Part shown: in pieces, positions 8,362-16,786 of the stretch | How the letters are laid out: every line of letters starts with the position of its first letter | How positions within the stretch are numbered: position 1 is the first letter of the stretch | Assembly (NCBI RefSeq): GCF_039537405.1 | Contig: NZ_BAABAL010000026.1 | Coordinates: forward strand, 219,740-283,739 | Source of the DNA: Allokutzneria multivorans | GTDB lineage: Bacteria > Actinomycetota > Actinomycetes > Mycobacteriales > Pseudonocardiaceae | DNA: 64,000 bases | Direction: 5' to 3' | Notes under the pieces: generated by a model | Seen by the model: only the letters and a program-made list of their open reading frames with translations | Databases searched by the model: none | What the model was told of the DNA's origin: nothing | Position numbers and translations under genes: made by a program

Positions 8362-9029
8362 GCACACGCGCACGCATTCTGGAAGTGACTGCGGAGTTGC
8401 TGGCGAACTCGCCGACCGGTGAGGTGTCCACGCGCGCGATCTGCCAGGCAGCCGGGGTCGGACAGCCGGTGCTGTACCGCCAGTTCGGCGACAAGGGCGG
8501 GCTGCTCGCCGCCGTGGTCGACTACGGCTTCGAGCAGTACCTGGAGTCCAAGCGAGCCCGCGTACCCTCCGAGGACCCGGTGCGCGACCTCCGCGAGGGA
8601 TGGGACGCGCACACCAGTTTTGCGTTGGCGCACAAGAGCTTCTATCGCTTGATGTACTCCACGTCGACGACCGCCTCCCCCACTGCGGGGGCCGAGGCGT
8701 TCCGCCTGCTGGTGGCGACGTTGGAGCGCTGCGCGGCTGCCGGGCGCCTGCGCGTGAGCCCGGTCGTCGCGGCGCGCATGGTGATGTCGGCGAACGTCGG
8801 CGTGGCGCTGATGATGATCACGCGTCCGGAGCAGTTCGACGATCCCGGGCTGTCCCACCAGGTTCGCGACGCCGTGCACGCGCGCATCCTGTCCGACCCC
8901 GCGCCGACGCCCTCGGCGGTCGCCCCGGTGGCCGCCCACCTCAACGCGCTCCTGGCCGACTCCCCCGCCGCGCTCAGCGACGCGGAAACCGCGCTGCTAC
9001 GCGACTGGCTGACCCGGCTCTCCCCCTGA
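8358..9029 (+). CDS. TetR family transcriptional regulator (second of pair)
   Basis: 223 residues from GTG 8358, coupled to the preceding TetR. HTH: ARILEVTAELLANSPTGEVS, then ICQAAGVGQPVLYRQFGDKG (about 5-48). The longer C-terminal domain differs from that of its partner, so this is not a recent duplication. Possibilities include a heterodimer or a regulatory cascade (inference). The end overlaps the convergent nucleotidyltransferase gene by 33 bases. Confidence 0.85.
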   Translation: MSTRARILEVTAELLANSPTGEVSTRAICQAAGVGQPVLYRQFGDKGGLLAAVVDYGFEQYLESKRARVPSEDPVRDLREGWDAHTSFALAHKSFYRLMYSTSTTASPTAGAEAFRLLVATLERCAAAGRLRVSPVVAARMVMSANVGVALMMITRPEQFDDPGLSHQVRDAVHARILSDPAPTPSAVAPVAAHLNALLADSPAALSDAETALLRDWLTRLSP

Positions 9030-9734
9030 CACCGGGGGACGTCGATAGCCGACGAGGAGGCGGCCACCGACGGTGTCGAGGACATCGGAGACCGTGCGGT
9101 GGAACGGTTCGGGCGCATCGCCGACCACTAGCGCTCGGTAGGTGGAGAGCAGCGACGCGCACACGACGGGGTCGGTCTCGCGGAGCCTTCGCAGCAGCCA
9201 CTTGCCGGTGCCCAGCCAACTGCCGTGCGCGCTGAGCACCAGCTCCGCGACCGTGGTCAGCAGGCGGTTGGCGGTCAACAGCCGTTCGTCGGGATCGGTC
9301 GCGCCCGCGAGATCGTCGAGCAGGTCCGTCACGCGGTACCGAGCGTCCTCCAGCTCCACCGGGGTCAACGGTGGTGGCCCAGCGTCGAAGCGCTCCCGCG
9401 AGGTCGAGCACGCCCACTCGCCGATCCCGGAGTGGTCGAAGAGCAGGGTTCCCTTGGCGCACATGTGCAACAGGGGCGACCCGCGCTGTGCGATCTCACG
9501 GTCCACAAAGGACACGAAGGTCTCGCGAGTGTGCGCGAACAGCTCGACCGGCCAGCCGTCGTGCTCGGCGGTCACGCGGAACGGCGGCGGCGGGTCGGAC
9601 ACGAACACCACGATGTCCAGGTCGGATGTGGGCGTCCGATGCGCCGACGTGGCGCCACCGCCCAAGATCGCCGCGAGCGCCGTCGGGTGGTGCGCCGCGA
9701 CGTAGGAACGGGCCGAGTCCTGCGGGGCGCTCAC
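8997..9734 (-). CDS. Nucleotidyltransferase-domain protein
   Basis: 245 residues. The polymerase-beta-type active-site pattern is near the N-terminus: LGGGATSAHRTPTSDLDIVV (about 19-38), with the two Asp of SDLDIVV as metal ligands. The rest resembles aminoglycoside/toxin-type nucleotidyltransferases with a helical C-terminal domain. Start GTG 9734 overlaps the stop of the upstream regulator (GTGA). The pairing with a MarR-like gene suggests a stress or modification role; the substrate is unknown. Confidence 0.75.
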   Translation of the reverse strand: MSAPQDSARSYVAAHHPTALAAILGGGATSAHRTPTSDLDIVVFVSDPPPPFRVTAEHDGWPVELFAHTRETFVSFVDREIAQRGSPLLHMCAKGTLLFDHSGIGEWACSTSRERFDAGPPPLTPVELEDARYRVTDLLDDLAGATDPDERLLTANRLLTTVAELVLSAHGSWLGTGKWLLRRLRETDPVVCASLLSTYRALVVGDAPEPFHRTVSDVLDTVGGRLLVGYRRPPVSGGEPGQPVA

Positions 9735-10213
9735 CGGCGCCGTGAATGGGTTTCCCAGCGGCCGCGCAGCTGCGACAGCTCGCCGGAGAGCCAGGAGTAG
9801 AACTCGTCGACCTTGCGGATGCGGTCGGCGCGATCGCCCTGACCGCTGAGCATCCGCAGACCGCCCGTGGTCAGCTCGCTCACCTCGGCGACCGCCTCCA
9901 GGCGGCGCAGCATCACGTTGGCCCACGCGTCCTCGCGGACCTGGTAGACCGCCGCCTCGCGGCCGCGGCGGGTGGTCTTGCTGATCAGGCCGCGCGCCAG
10001 CAGCAGGCGGACGTTCGTGCTGATCGAGCCGCTGCTCGCGGACAGCGCGGCGCCCAGCTCCGCCGCGGTGCGCTCGACGGGATCGCAGATCAGCAGGAAC
10101 GCCAGGATGCGGCCCGCGATCAGCGGCATGCCCTCCTGCGCCTCGAACCGGGCCGCGAACGACTCGATCCAGTCCGACGGCTGCCGTCCGCCCACCCGAC
10201 TCGTGTCCGACAC
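9731..10213 (-). CDS. GbsR/MarR-like winged-helix regulator
   Basis: 160 residues. The pattern LIAGRILAFLLICDPVERTA, then AAELGAALSASSGSISTNVR (about 34-75) is the GbsR-type HTH, with two basic wing residues after LISKTTRRGREAAVY. A helical C-terminus (KVDEFYSWLSGELSQL) probably dimerises. The start is GTG 10213. A repeated and palindromic element lies 14-48 bases upstream of the start, consistent with autorepression. It forms an operon with the nucleotidyltransferase. Confidence 0.8.
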   Translation of the reverse strand: MSDTSRVGGRQPSDWIESFAARFEAQEGMPLIAGRILAFLLICDPVERTAAELGAALSASSGSISTNVRLLLARGLISKTTRRGREAAVYQVREDAWANVMLRRLEAVAEVSELTTGGLRMLSGQGDRADRIRKVDEFYSWLSGELSQLRGRWETHSRRR

Positions 10214-10226
10214 CGCGCGCCCCCAG

Positions 10227-10261
10227 CTTCAGTGAGTTCCCAGCTTCAGTGAGTACTGAAG
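10227..10261 (-). promoter_or_regulatory. Operator-like repeat upstream of the GbsR/MarR gene
   Basis: CTTCAGTGAGT occurs twice in direct orientation (10227-10237 and 10244-10254, 17 bases apart). The second copy runs into ACTGAAG (10255-10261), giving the dyad CTTCAGT-GAGT-ACTGAAG. Two helical turns of a regulator could be covered. The position directly before the start codon suits a repressor site. Confidence 0.6.
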
Positions 10262-10292
10262 CCACGATGGTATCGGAACTTCGGAAGTGGGG

Positions 10293-11168
10293 TCAGCGGC
10301 GCGCCAGCTCCGCGCGCACGGCAGAGGCGAAGCGCAGCGGAGCACCCGGATCGGCCTGGCGGAAGCCCAGCGAGGGCTCCGCCAGCTCCAGTTCGAGCAG
10401 CAGCGGAGCGCCGTCGGTCCCGCTCAGCACATCGACCCGCGCGTACAGCAGGTCCGAGCGCTCGATGCCGTGAATCCCGCAAGCGGCGTCCAGCGCGTCC
10501 TCGGCGAGCGTGCGCCTGGCCGCGTCCGGCACCGCAGGCTTCAGTCGCTCGTCGACGAACAGCGCCGACATCTCGACCTCGCCGCGCGGCAGCATCGGGC
10601 CCTTCACGAACCCGTGCGAGTACCGGCCGCCGAAGAAGACGAGCGCCGTCTCCCCTTCGACGTCCACCGCGGGCTGATAGGGCTGGAGAACCACCGTGCG
10701 GCCCTGAGCGTGCAGAGCGGCCATGTGCGCCTCCGCGCGCTGTCGCTCGGAAGGCAGGAATCGCCCGGCGCCCTGCGAGCCCGCTCCGACCGCGGGCTTC
10801 AACGCGATCTCAGTGTCATATGGGCCCAGGTCCGCACCAGGCGGTAGCAACTGCGTCGGCACCACGGGCAAGCCCGTCGCGGCGAGATCCGCCATGTACG
10901 CCTTGTCGGTGTTCCACCGCACCAGGTCAGCGCGGTTGGCCAGCGCGGGGACGCCGTCGCACCACTCCAGGAACTCGGTACGCCGCAGCGGGTAGTCCCA
11001 CGTGGACCGGAGTACCACGAGATCCGCGCGCTCAGCGTCGCGAAGGGAGTCCCAGGGCCGCCACTCCGCCTCGATGCCGACCTCGGCCAGCACGGCGGGC
11101 AACGGCGTGTCGTCGCCATCGCTCTCCGGCAGCTCGGCACAGGAGGCCAGCAGGACGCGAGGGCTCAC
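10293..11168 (-). CDS. ATP-grasp domain protein
   Basis: 291 residues from GTG 11168. ATP-grasp features are IALKPAVGAGSQGAGRFLPS (the ATP-binding Lys and Gly-rich loop, about 126-145), TVVLQPYQPAVDVEGETALV and the metal-binding end LLLELELAEPSLG. The N-terminal part (DLVVLRSTWDYPLRRTEFLE) is typical of actinobacterial RimK/glutathione-synthase-like proteins. Such enzymes join a carboxylate to an amine or alcohol with ATP. It overlaps the small upstream gene by four bases (GTGA), so that protein may be a partner or substrate. Confidence 0.75.
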   Translation of the reverse strand: MSPRVLLASCAELPESDGDDTPLPAVLAEVGIEAEWRPWDSLRDAERADLVVLRSTWDYPLRRTEFLEWCDGVPALANRADLVRWNTDKAYMADLAATGLPVVPTQLLPPGADLGPYDTEIALKPAVGAGSQGAGRFLPSERQRAEAHMAALHAQGRTVVLQPYQPAVDVEGETALVFFGGRYSHGFVKGPMLPRGEVEMSALFVDERLKPAVPDAARRTLAEDALDAACGIHGIERSDLLYARVDVLSGTDGAPLLLELELAEPSLGFRQADPGAPLRFASAVRAELARR

Positions 11169-11500
11169 TTCCGCGCTCGCGGGCCCGCCATCCTGCGGCG
11201 GTGGGCGGGGCCGATCACGGTGGCGGCGACGGTCTCGCGGTCCCACTCCGAGACCTGGACGCCGTCGACAGCGGCGCAGACGGCCTCGGCGGTGGCGATG
11301 TCGGGGACGACCACGTCACCGAGCGCGCCGTCGGAGCCGACGAGGGTCAGCCGGACACCGGCGTTGCCGATGTACTGGATCACGGCGCGGGTGGGGTCAC
11401 CGTGCTCGGCGACGAAGGCGTTGACCACCGCGACCGTCCTGGCCGGGGCGGCCGGAGCGGAGGGGGTGGAGGGCGTGGCGGTGGCGGTCTGCTCGCTCAT
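11165..11500 (-). CDS. Small protein coupled to the ATP-grasp gene, family not recognised
   Basis: 111 residues from ATG 11500. The N-terminus (about 20 residues) is Thr/Ala/Pro/Ser-rich. A compact middle follows (VIQYIGNAGVRLTLVGSDGA, DVVVPDIATAEAV) and a basic C-terminus (PAHRRRMAGPRARK). No Cys, signal peptide or membrane segment. Translational coupling to the ATP-grasp enzyme suggests the two act together. It lacks the acidic/Thr-rich repeat core expected of graspetide precursors. Confidence 0.6.
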   Translation of the reverse strand: MSEQTATATPSTPSAPAAPARTVAVVNAFVAEHGDPTRAVIQYIGNAGVRLTLVGSDGALGDVVVPDIATAEAVCAAVDGVQVSEWDRETVAATVIGPAHRRRMAGPRARK

Positions 11501-11628
11501 CTCGATGAGCCTAGAGCCGTGATCGCTTCGGCAGAGGTGTCTTGAAGTACAACAAAACCGCCCTCCGGTTGTGCCTCGGCGGCAGACGAGCCGCGACACA
11601 ACTCGTTAGAACGGCTAAGTTCCTGGGG

Positions 11629-13248
11629 GTGACCGATCTGCGAACCCTCCTTGACTCCTTCGTCGAGTGGCACCTGGACGCCCACCCGGTCCGCGCCACG
11701 CTGCTGGGCGCCACGGGTCGCGAGGACACCCTCGGCGACCAGACCGCCGCCGCGTGGACCCGCCGTGACGCCGAGACCCGCGAGTGGCTGGACCGCTTCG
11801 CCGCCGTCGACGCCTCCGGCCTGTCCCTCGACGACTCCGTCGACCGCGACCTCGTGCTCGCGACGCTGCGCGGGGAGGCGATCCTGGCCGACGAGCCCGA
11901 CTGGCGCCGCGACCCCGGTCTCTACGTCGGCCCGATCCTGTCCGGCCTGTTCACCCTGTTCCTGCACCGGCTGCGACCCGAGCCGGAGCTGGTCGCCTCC
12001 GCCGTGGCGCGGCTGCGCGAGGTCCCCGGCGTGCTCGCGGCGGCCAAGGCGAACCTGGACGCCTCGATCTCCCCCGCGCTGATCGTGAAGCGCGCGCTCG
12101 GGCAGACGCGCAGCGCTCGCGCGTTCCTCACCACGGCGCTGCCGGGCGAGGTGGCCGACGAGTCGCTGCGCCGCACCCTCGCCGAGGCCGCCGGCCCCGC
12201 CGCCGACGCCTTCGACGAGTTCGCGACCTGGCTGGCCGAGTTCGCCGAGCGCGCGAACGGCGACTGGCGGATGGGCGAGCGCAAGTACTCGGCGCTGCTG
12301 CGGGAGCGGGAGCTGCTGGGCTACGGCGCGACCGAGCTGCACGAGCGCGGCGAACTCGTCTACGCCGAACTGGACGCGCAGATGCGGGAGCTGGCCACGA
12401 AGGTGCCCGGCGGCTCGCCGGACTGGCACGCCGTGATGACCGCGTTGCAGAACGACCACCCGCCGACGCTGGAGGCGATGCGCGCGGAGTACGCGGCGGA
12501 GACCGAGCGCGCGCGGCGGTTCCTGATCGACAACGACCTGGTGCCCTTCGCCGAGGGCGAGCAGTGCCGTGTGGTTCCCTCGCCCGGTTTCCAGCGGCCG
12601 ATCCTGTCGGTGGCCTTCTACATCGCCCCGCCGCCGCTGACCTCCTCGCGGCTGGGCCACTTCTTCGTGCCGTTCACGCCGGAGGACTTCACCGAGGAGC
12701 AGGTGCGCCAGCGGCTGGCCACCAACTCGCGGGCGCAGATGCCGACCATCGCCGTGCACGAGGCCTACCCCGGTCACCACTGGCACCTGTCGTGGATGGC
12801 GGGCAGCGACCGCACGGTGCGCAAGCTGTTCCGCACCCCGTACTTCTCCGAGGGCTGGGCGCTCTACGCCGAGCGGCTGCTCAGCGAGAACGGGTACTTC
12901 GCCGATCCCGCGCACGAGCTGGCGCACCTGGAGGCGCGGATCTTCCGCGCGGCGCGGATCGTGGTCGACACCGCGCTGCACTGCGGCGAGATGAGCATCG
13001 AGGAGGCCGAGAAGCACATGGCCACCAAGGCTTCGCTCACGCCCGGCACCGCGGTCGGCGAGGTCAACCGGTACTGCGCGTGGCCGACGCAGGCGCCGTC
13101 GTACCTGACCGGCAGCCTGGAGATCGAGAAGATCCGGGAGGACTACCTCGCGGCCGGGCGCGGTGACGTGCGGTCGTTCAACGCCACCATCGCGGGCTCC
13201 GGCGCGCTGCCGCTGGGCCTGGCCCGCAGGGTCGCGCTGGAGAGCTGA
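11629..13248 (+). CDS. DUF885 family protein, probable metal-dependent peptidase
   Basis: 539 residues. The zinc-type motif is HEAYPGHHWHLSW (about 378-390: HE-x4-GHH), followed by YFSEGWALYAERLL (about 407-420) that supplies the distant Glu of gluzincin-like enzymes. Several Tyr/His residues near the C-terminus (RYCAWPTQAPSYLTG) are family-typical. GTG 11629 is chosen: TAAGTT lies seven bases upstream. The open frame extends to 11542, but that part (ALRLCLGGRRAATQL) looks noncoding. Cytosolic by lack of a signal peptide. Likely a dipeptidase or carboxypeptidase; substrate unknown. Confidence 0.8.
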   Translation: MTDLRTLLDSFVEWHLDAHPVRATLLGATGREDTLGDQTAAAWTRRDAETREWLDRFAAVDASGLSLDDSVDRDLVLATLRGEAILADEPDWRRDPGLYVGPILSGLFTLFLHRLRPEPELVASAVARLREVPGVLAAAKANLDASISPALIVKRALGQTRSARAFLTTALPGEVADESLRRTLAEAAGPAADAFDEFATWLAEFAERANGDWRMGERKYSALLRERELLGYGATELHERGELVYAELDAQMRELATKVPGGSPDWHAVMTALQNDHPPTLEAMRAEYAAETERARRFLIDNDLVPFAEGEQCRVVPSPGFQRPILSVAFYIAPPPLTSSRLGHFFVPFTPEDFTEEQVRQRLATNSRAQMPTIAVHEAYPGHHWHLSWMAGSDRTVRKLFRTPYFSEGWALYAERLLSENGYFADPAHELAHLEARIFRAARIVVDTALHCGEMSIEEAEKHMATKASLTPGTAVGEVNRYCAWPTQAPSYLTGSLEIEKIREDYLAAGRGDVRSFNATIAGSGALPLGLARRVALES

Positions 13249-13255
13249 GGCAGGA

Positions 13256-13281
13256 GGGGCGTCGGTGGCCGCCGACGCCCC
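13256..13281. terminator. Bidirectional hairpin between convergent genes
   Basis: GGGGCGTCGG-TGGCCG-CCGACGCCCC: perfect 10-bp stem, six-base loop, located seven bases after the DUF885 stop and seven before the end of the convergent gene. No T-tract. Confidence 0.65.
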
Positions 13282-13287
13282 GCTTCC

Positions 13288-14238
13288 TCACAGCATCTGG
13301 AACGCGTACGAGAACCTGTTGAGGTGCAACAGCATCGCCGAGAGCTGTGCGCCGTCCTGGCGGTACTCGGAGAGGTTCACGTAGTTCACCTCGAACGCCA
13401 GCGCCGAGGCGATGTCCTCGATGCGCCGGTTCTTGGCGACTTCCCGTTGGTACTCCTCGGTTCCCGCGCGCAGGTCGTGCACGTGCGAGGAGTTCAGCCA
13501 CACGTTGTGCAGCCGGACCGAGCCGCACGCGCCCGCGTAGCAGTCCTCGATGGACACGGGGACGATCTCGGTGTGCCGCTCCAGCTCCGCGAGCTCCGCC
13601 CGCTCGAAGAGTTCGGCGCACACCAGGGTTTTCTCCTTGGTGAGCGGGAAGACCACGCGGTCCAGGCGTGCCAGCTCCGGGTCGGTCAGCGCCAGCCGGA
13701 GCACGCGCATGTCGAAGGCGCGTTCCATCCAGTCGTAGGTCTCGGCGTCGGAGAACGAGCCGCACCCGCCGACGTAGACGTTGTCGCGCAAGTGCTTCAG
13801 GTCCGCCTCGCCGCCGAAGCGCCCTTCCGGCACGTGCGTGCGATAGCCCATCGCGTGGAAGAACCCCGCCCCCACCTCGGCTTCGGCGCGGCGCGGTGCG
13901 TCGGGGTGGTTGGAGATCACCACCGTGTCGCGGTCACCGGCGTGCTCGAGCACCACGCCGAGGTTCGCGGTGTAGACCAGCTCGGGCAAGCCGTTCAGGC
14001 AGGGCGTCGGCAGCACCGTCACCAGTGCCTCGGCCGCGACCAGGTGGTAGAGGTCGAAGAACTGGGCGAAGGCCTTGCGCGGCCGGGGCACGCGCTCCGT
14101 CGGACGCGCCCGCACCACCGGTGCGGAGAAGGGAGCGTTCATCAGGAAGGCCGGGCGGGTGAGCTGGCTGGGGTTGGCCGGGAGCGCCGCAGGCTCCCAC
14201 GGGTCGAGCGAGGGCTGCTGCGGGACAACGGCGATCAT
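13288..14238 (-). CDS. Guanidino-enzyme-like (amidinotransferase/DDAH superfamily) protein, atypical
   Basis: 316 residues. Superfamily features: LVYTANLGVVLEHAGD (about 86-101) matches the FTAN-type substrate loop, and EGRFGGEADLKHLRDNVYVG (about 137-156) matches the loop carrying the acidic catalytic residue. Members hydrolyse or transfer guanidino groups through a C-terminal Cys. Here the end reads RQDGAQLSAMLLHLNR, with no Cys where one is expected. The Cys residues in EDCYAGACGSV lie too early for the usual site. The enzyme may therefore be inactive or use other chemistry. ATG 14238 overlaps the stop of the phosphatidylserine-decarboxylase-like gene (ATGA), so the two are coupled. Confidence 0.65.
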   Translation of the reverse strand: MIAVVPQQPSLDPWEPAALPANPSQLTRPAFLMNAPFSAPVVRARPTERVPRPRKAFAQFFDLYHLVAAEALVTVLPTPCLNGLPELVYTANLGVVLEHAGDRDTVVISNHPDAPRRAEAEVGAGFFHAMGYRTHVPEGRFGGEADLKHLRDNVYVGGCGSFSDAETYDWMERAFDMRVLRLALTDPELARLDRVVFPLTKEKTLVCAELFERAELAELERHTEIVPVSIEDCYAGACGSVRLHNVWLNSSHVHDLRAGTEEYQREVAKNRRIEDIASALAFEVNYVNLSEYRQDGAQLSAMLLHLNRFSYAFQML

Positions 14239-14984
14239 GCCGCTGTTTCTCCTTCCTGCTCCTGGCCGGGGAAGTGCACGCGGACCAGGGGGTCGACCCC
14301 GGCCTGCACGTGCGTCCCGGTCCGCTGCAGCGGCACGAACTCGGCGTGGTCGGACAGCGGGATGACCAGCTCCACCTGGGAGCCGTAGCGGATCTGGGAG
14401 AACCGCCGTCCCTGGAACACCGGCCGGTTCTGGCGCAGGGCGAACGGGGTGATCGCGTCGACGTCGTGGTCGGCGATCTGCAGCACGTAGTAGGACTGGC
14501 GCAGCGCGGGAACGTCGATCCGGTTCACCACGCGCTGGTTGTGGTGCAGGTATCCGGCGCGGTCGGGATCGATGCGCAACTCCGTCAACAGGTCCTGCTC
14601 CATCGCCAGCATCGGATGGTTGAGGGTGTCGATCGGCTCGACCGTGCGCCAGGAAAGCCTTCCAGAATAGGGAATCCTGTTGACGTGGACGTCGAAAAAG
14701 GTCATGAAGATCCCGATGACCAGGCTGGGCCGGTCGAAATCGGGATCGCGTAACGCGTCCCTCGGCGTGTACGGCACGCCCTTGATCTCCACGACCGGCT
14801 CGTCCGCCTTGACCACGCCCTGGTAGAGCAGGATGCCGTCGGCGGGGGCGAAGAACAGGCCGGGGTCACAGGACGCCGCCCTTGTCGGATCGCGAAAGAA
14901 ATGATATTGAGACAAATACGACAGCGATTTGTCCTCGAACGGCCGGACGTCGGATTCGATCCACGACTCCAGAGATTGAGCCAT
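14235..14984 (-). CDS. Phosphatidylserine-decarboxylase-like protein
   Basis: 249 residues from ATG 14984. PSD signatures: APADGILL (D49), FFDVHVNRIPYSG (H100) and, near the C-terminus, RYGSQVELVIP, where GS (S202) stands in place of LGST, the self-cleavage site that yields the pyruvoyl group. The catalytic Asp-His-Ser set is therefore present. The N-terminal membrane segment of true PSD is missing, so a soluble enzyme acting on a small substrate is likely (inference). Such PSD-like enzymes decarboxylate amino-acid derivatives in some natural-product pathways. First gene of the operon with the guanidino-enzyme-like gene; a TetR gene lies upstream on the same strand. Confidence 0.75.
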   Translation of the reverse strand: MAQSLESWIESDVRPFEDKSLSYLSQYHFFRDPTRAASCDPGLFFAPADGILLYQGVVKADEPVVEIKGVPYTPRDALRDPDFDRPSLVIGIFMTFFDVHVNRIPYSGRLSWRTVEPIDTLNHPMLAMEQDLLTELRIDPDRAGYLHHNQRVVNRIDVPALRQSYYVLQIADHDVDAITPFALRQNRPVFQGRRFSQIRYGSQVELVIPLSDHAEFVPLQRTGTHVQAGVDPLVRVHFPGQEQEGETAA

Positions 14985-15103
14985 CGCACGCAGCTTTCGG
15001 TTTTCACAGGGATGATCAACGTGGTGCAGGGGTGTCACTGCAGGAATCGTCAAATATGGGCGTGGCAAACGCAAGGAGCCGGGATTCCACTAACCCGTTC
15101 GAG

Positions 15104-15694
15104 TTAATTCCTGGGGGTCCCGGGGCTGGTCGGCGTGCTCAGGGCGATGCCGGAGAGAATCGTTCGCTCGGCCGCCTCGGCCGCTCCGCGCGCTTCCGGC
15201 AGCGCCGAAGCGATCACCACGAGACCGTCGGCGACGGTGAGGAACACCAGCGCCAGCGCCTCGGGATCGGCGGGCGGATCGGGTGTTTCCCGGAACCGCT
15301 CGGCGAGCGCGGCCACGACCGCCCGGTACTTCGCCGTGGCCAGCTGGGCCAGCTCCGCTCCGCGCATCACCGCGATGGTCAACTGGAGCTGCCCGAGCAG
15401 CACGTCCGAGCGCGCCACCACGCGGGCGATCAGCCCTCGCACGCACTCCTGGAGCGTGCTGCCCTCGGGCGAGGCGGTGCGGACGGCCCGCACCAGCGAC
15501 TCCGTCGAGCGCGCGAGCACCTCGGCGAAGAGCTCGTCCTTGGTGGCGAAGTGGTAGTGGATCAGGCCGACGGTGACCCCGGCCTCGGCCGCGACGCGGC
15601 GCGTCGTCGCGGCCCGCACGCCCTGCTCCACGAGCACCCGGTGCGCCGCGGCCACGATCTGCTCGCGTCGTTGCGAAGCGTCCAGCCGACCCAC
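15104..15694 (-). CDS. TetR family transcriptional regulator
   Basis: 196 residues. HTH: REQIVAAAHRVLVEQGVRAA, then RVAAEAGVTVGLIHYHFATK (about 10-50). GTG 15694 is preceded by TAAGGT exactly six bases upstream (+ strand 15701-15706), so it is probably leaderless. It lies 119 bases upstream of the PSD-like gene on the same strand and is the natural candidate to control that pair. The C-terminal domain resembles the TetR_C_6 type found in amine or lipid regulators; this is only an impression. Confidence 0.85.
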   Translation of the reverse strand: MGRLDASQRREQIVAAAHRVLVEQGVRAATTRRVAAEAGVTVGLIHYHFATKDELFAEVLARSTESLVRAVRTASPEGSTLQECVRGLIARVVARSDVLLGQLQLTIAVMRGAELAQLATAKYRAVVAALAERFRETPDPPADPEALALVFLTVADGLVVIASALPEARGAAEAAERTILSGIALSTPTSPGTPRN

Positions 15695-15781
15695 TCGGTG
15701 ACCTTAACGGGAAAACCGCAGTCGTGGTCCGGGGGTCAGCACCAGTGTTCGGGCGCCCCCGGCCGGGCAGTGTCCTGAGGC

Positions 15782-16717
15782 ATGACGATGACCCCGGTCG
15801 AGACCTCCTCCGGCCCGAAACCGCTGCTGGAGGGCACACCAGCCGCGCACCTCGCGGTGCGGTTGTTCGTGCTGATCCCGCCGACGCTGGCCTTCCTGGT
15901 CGCCGCGCCGCTGGCGTGGGGCTGGGGCCTCGGGTGGGTGGACGTGGCGCTGTTCGCGCTGTTCTTCGTGATCGCCGGGCTCGGCGTCACGGTCGGCTAC
16001 CACCGGCACTTCACCCACGGTTCGTTCAAGGCCAAGCGCGGCCTCAAGATCGCGTTGGCGCTGTGCGGGCACCTCGCGGTGCAGGGCGAGGTCACCGCGT
16101 GGGTGGCCGACCACCGCAGGCACCACGCGTTCTCCGACAAGGAGGGCGACCCGCACTCGCCGTGGGCCTACGGCACCACGCCCGCCGCGCTGGCCAAGGG
16201 GTTCTGGCACGCGCACATGGGCTGGATGTTCGGCAACGAGGTCACCAACGCGCAGCGCTTCGCCCCGGACCTGTTGGCGGACAAGAACATTCAGCGCATC
16301 GACAAGCTACTGCCGTACCTGACCACCGCGAGCTTCCTGCTGCCCGGCGTGCTGGGCGGGCTGCTGACGTGGTCGTGGTGGGGCGCGCTGACCGCGTTCT
16401 TCTGGGCGGGCCTCGTCCGGGTGGCGTTCCTGCACCACGTGACCTGGTCGGTGAACTCCATCTGCCACCTCATCGGCGACCGGCCGTTCAAGTCCAAGGA
16501 CAAGGCCGCCAACGTGTGGCCGCTGGCGATCTTCTCCTTCGGCGAGTCCTGGCACAACCTGCACCACTCCGACCCGACCTGCGCCCGGCACGGCGTGCTG
16601 CGCGGGCAGATCGACATCTCCGCGCGGGTGATCTGGTTCTTCGAGAAGCTCGGCTGGGCGTGGGACGTGCGCTGGCCGACCGAGCGCAGGCTGGCCCGGC
16701 TCCGCAGGGACGCGTGA
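15782..16717 (+). CDS. Membrane fatty-acid desaturase (acyl-CoA delta-9 type)
   Basis: 311 residues. The three His boxes of diiron membrane desaturases are present: HRHFTH (about 74-79), HRRHH (about 110-114) and HNLHH near residue 260. Four hydrophobic segments flank them. Resembles the stearoyl-CoA desaturases of actinobacteria (DesA3-like), which introduce a double bond into saturated acyl chains with O2 and a ferredoxin or rubredoxin-type donor. No reductase gene adjoins. ATG 15782. Confidence 0.92.
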   Translation: MTMTPVETSSGPKPLLEGTPAAHLAVRLFVLIPPTLAFLVAAPLAWGWGLGWVDVALFALFFVIAGLGVTVGYHRHFTHGSFKAKRGLKIALALCGHLAVQGEVTAWVADHRRHHAFSDKEGDPHSPWAYGTTPAALAKGFWHAHMGWMFGNEVTNAQRFAPDLLADKNIQRIDKLLPYLTTASFLLPGVLGGLLTWSWWGALTAFFWAGLVRVAFLHHVTWSVNSICHLIGDRPFKSKDKAANVWPLAIFSFGESWHNLHHSDPTCARHGVLRGQIDISARVIWFFEKLGWAWDVRWPTERRLARLRRDA

Positions 16718-16786
16718 GCCGGGAACACACCGCGCCGCCCGCATGTTGGCCTTGAGCAGTCAGGCAAGCCCAGTCAGGGAGGCAAC

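Noticed and set aside
11165..11500. Graspetide precursor beside the ATP-grasp enzyme
   Set aside because: No repeated Thr/Ser-Glu/Asp core and no leader motif; the protein looks globular in its centre.
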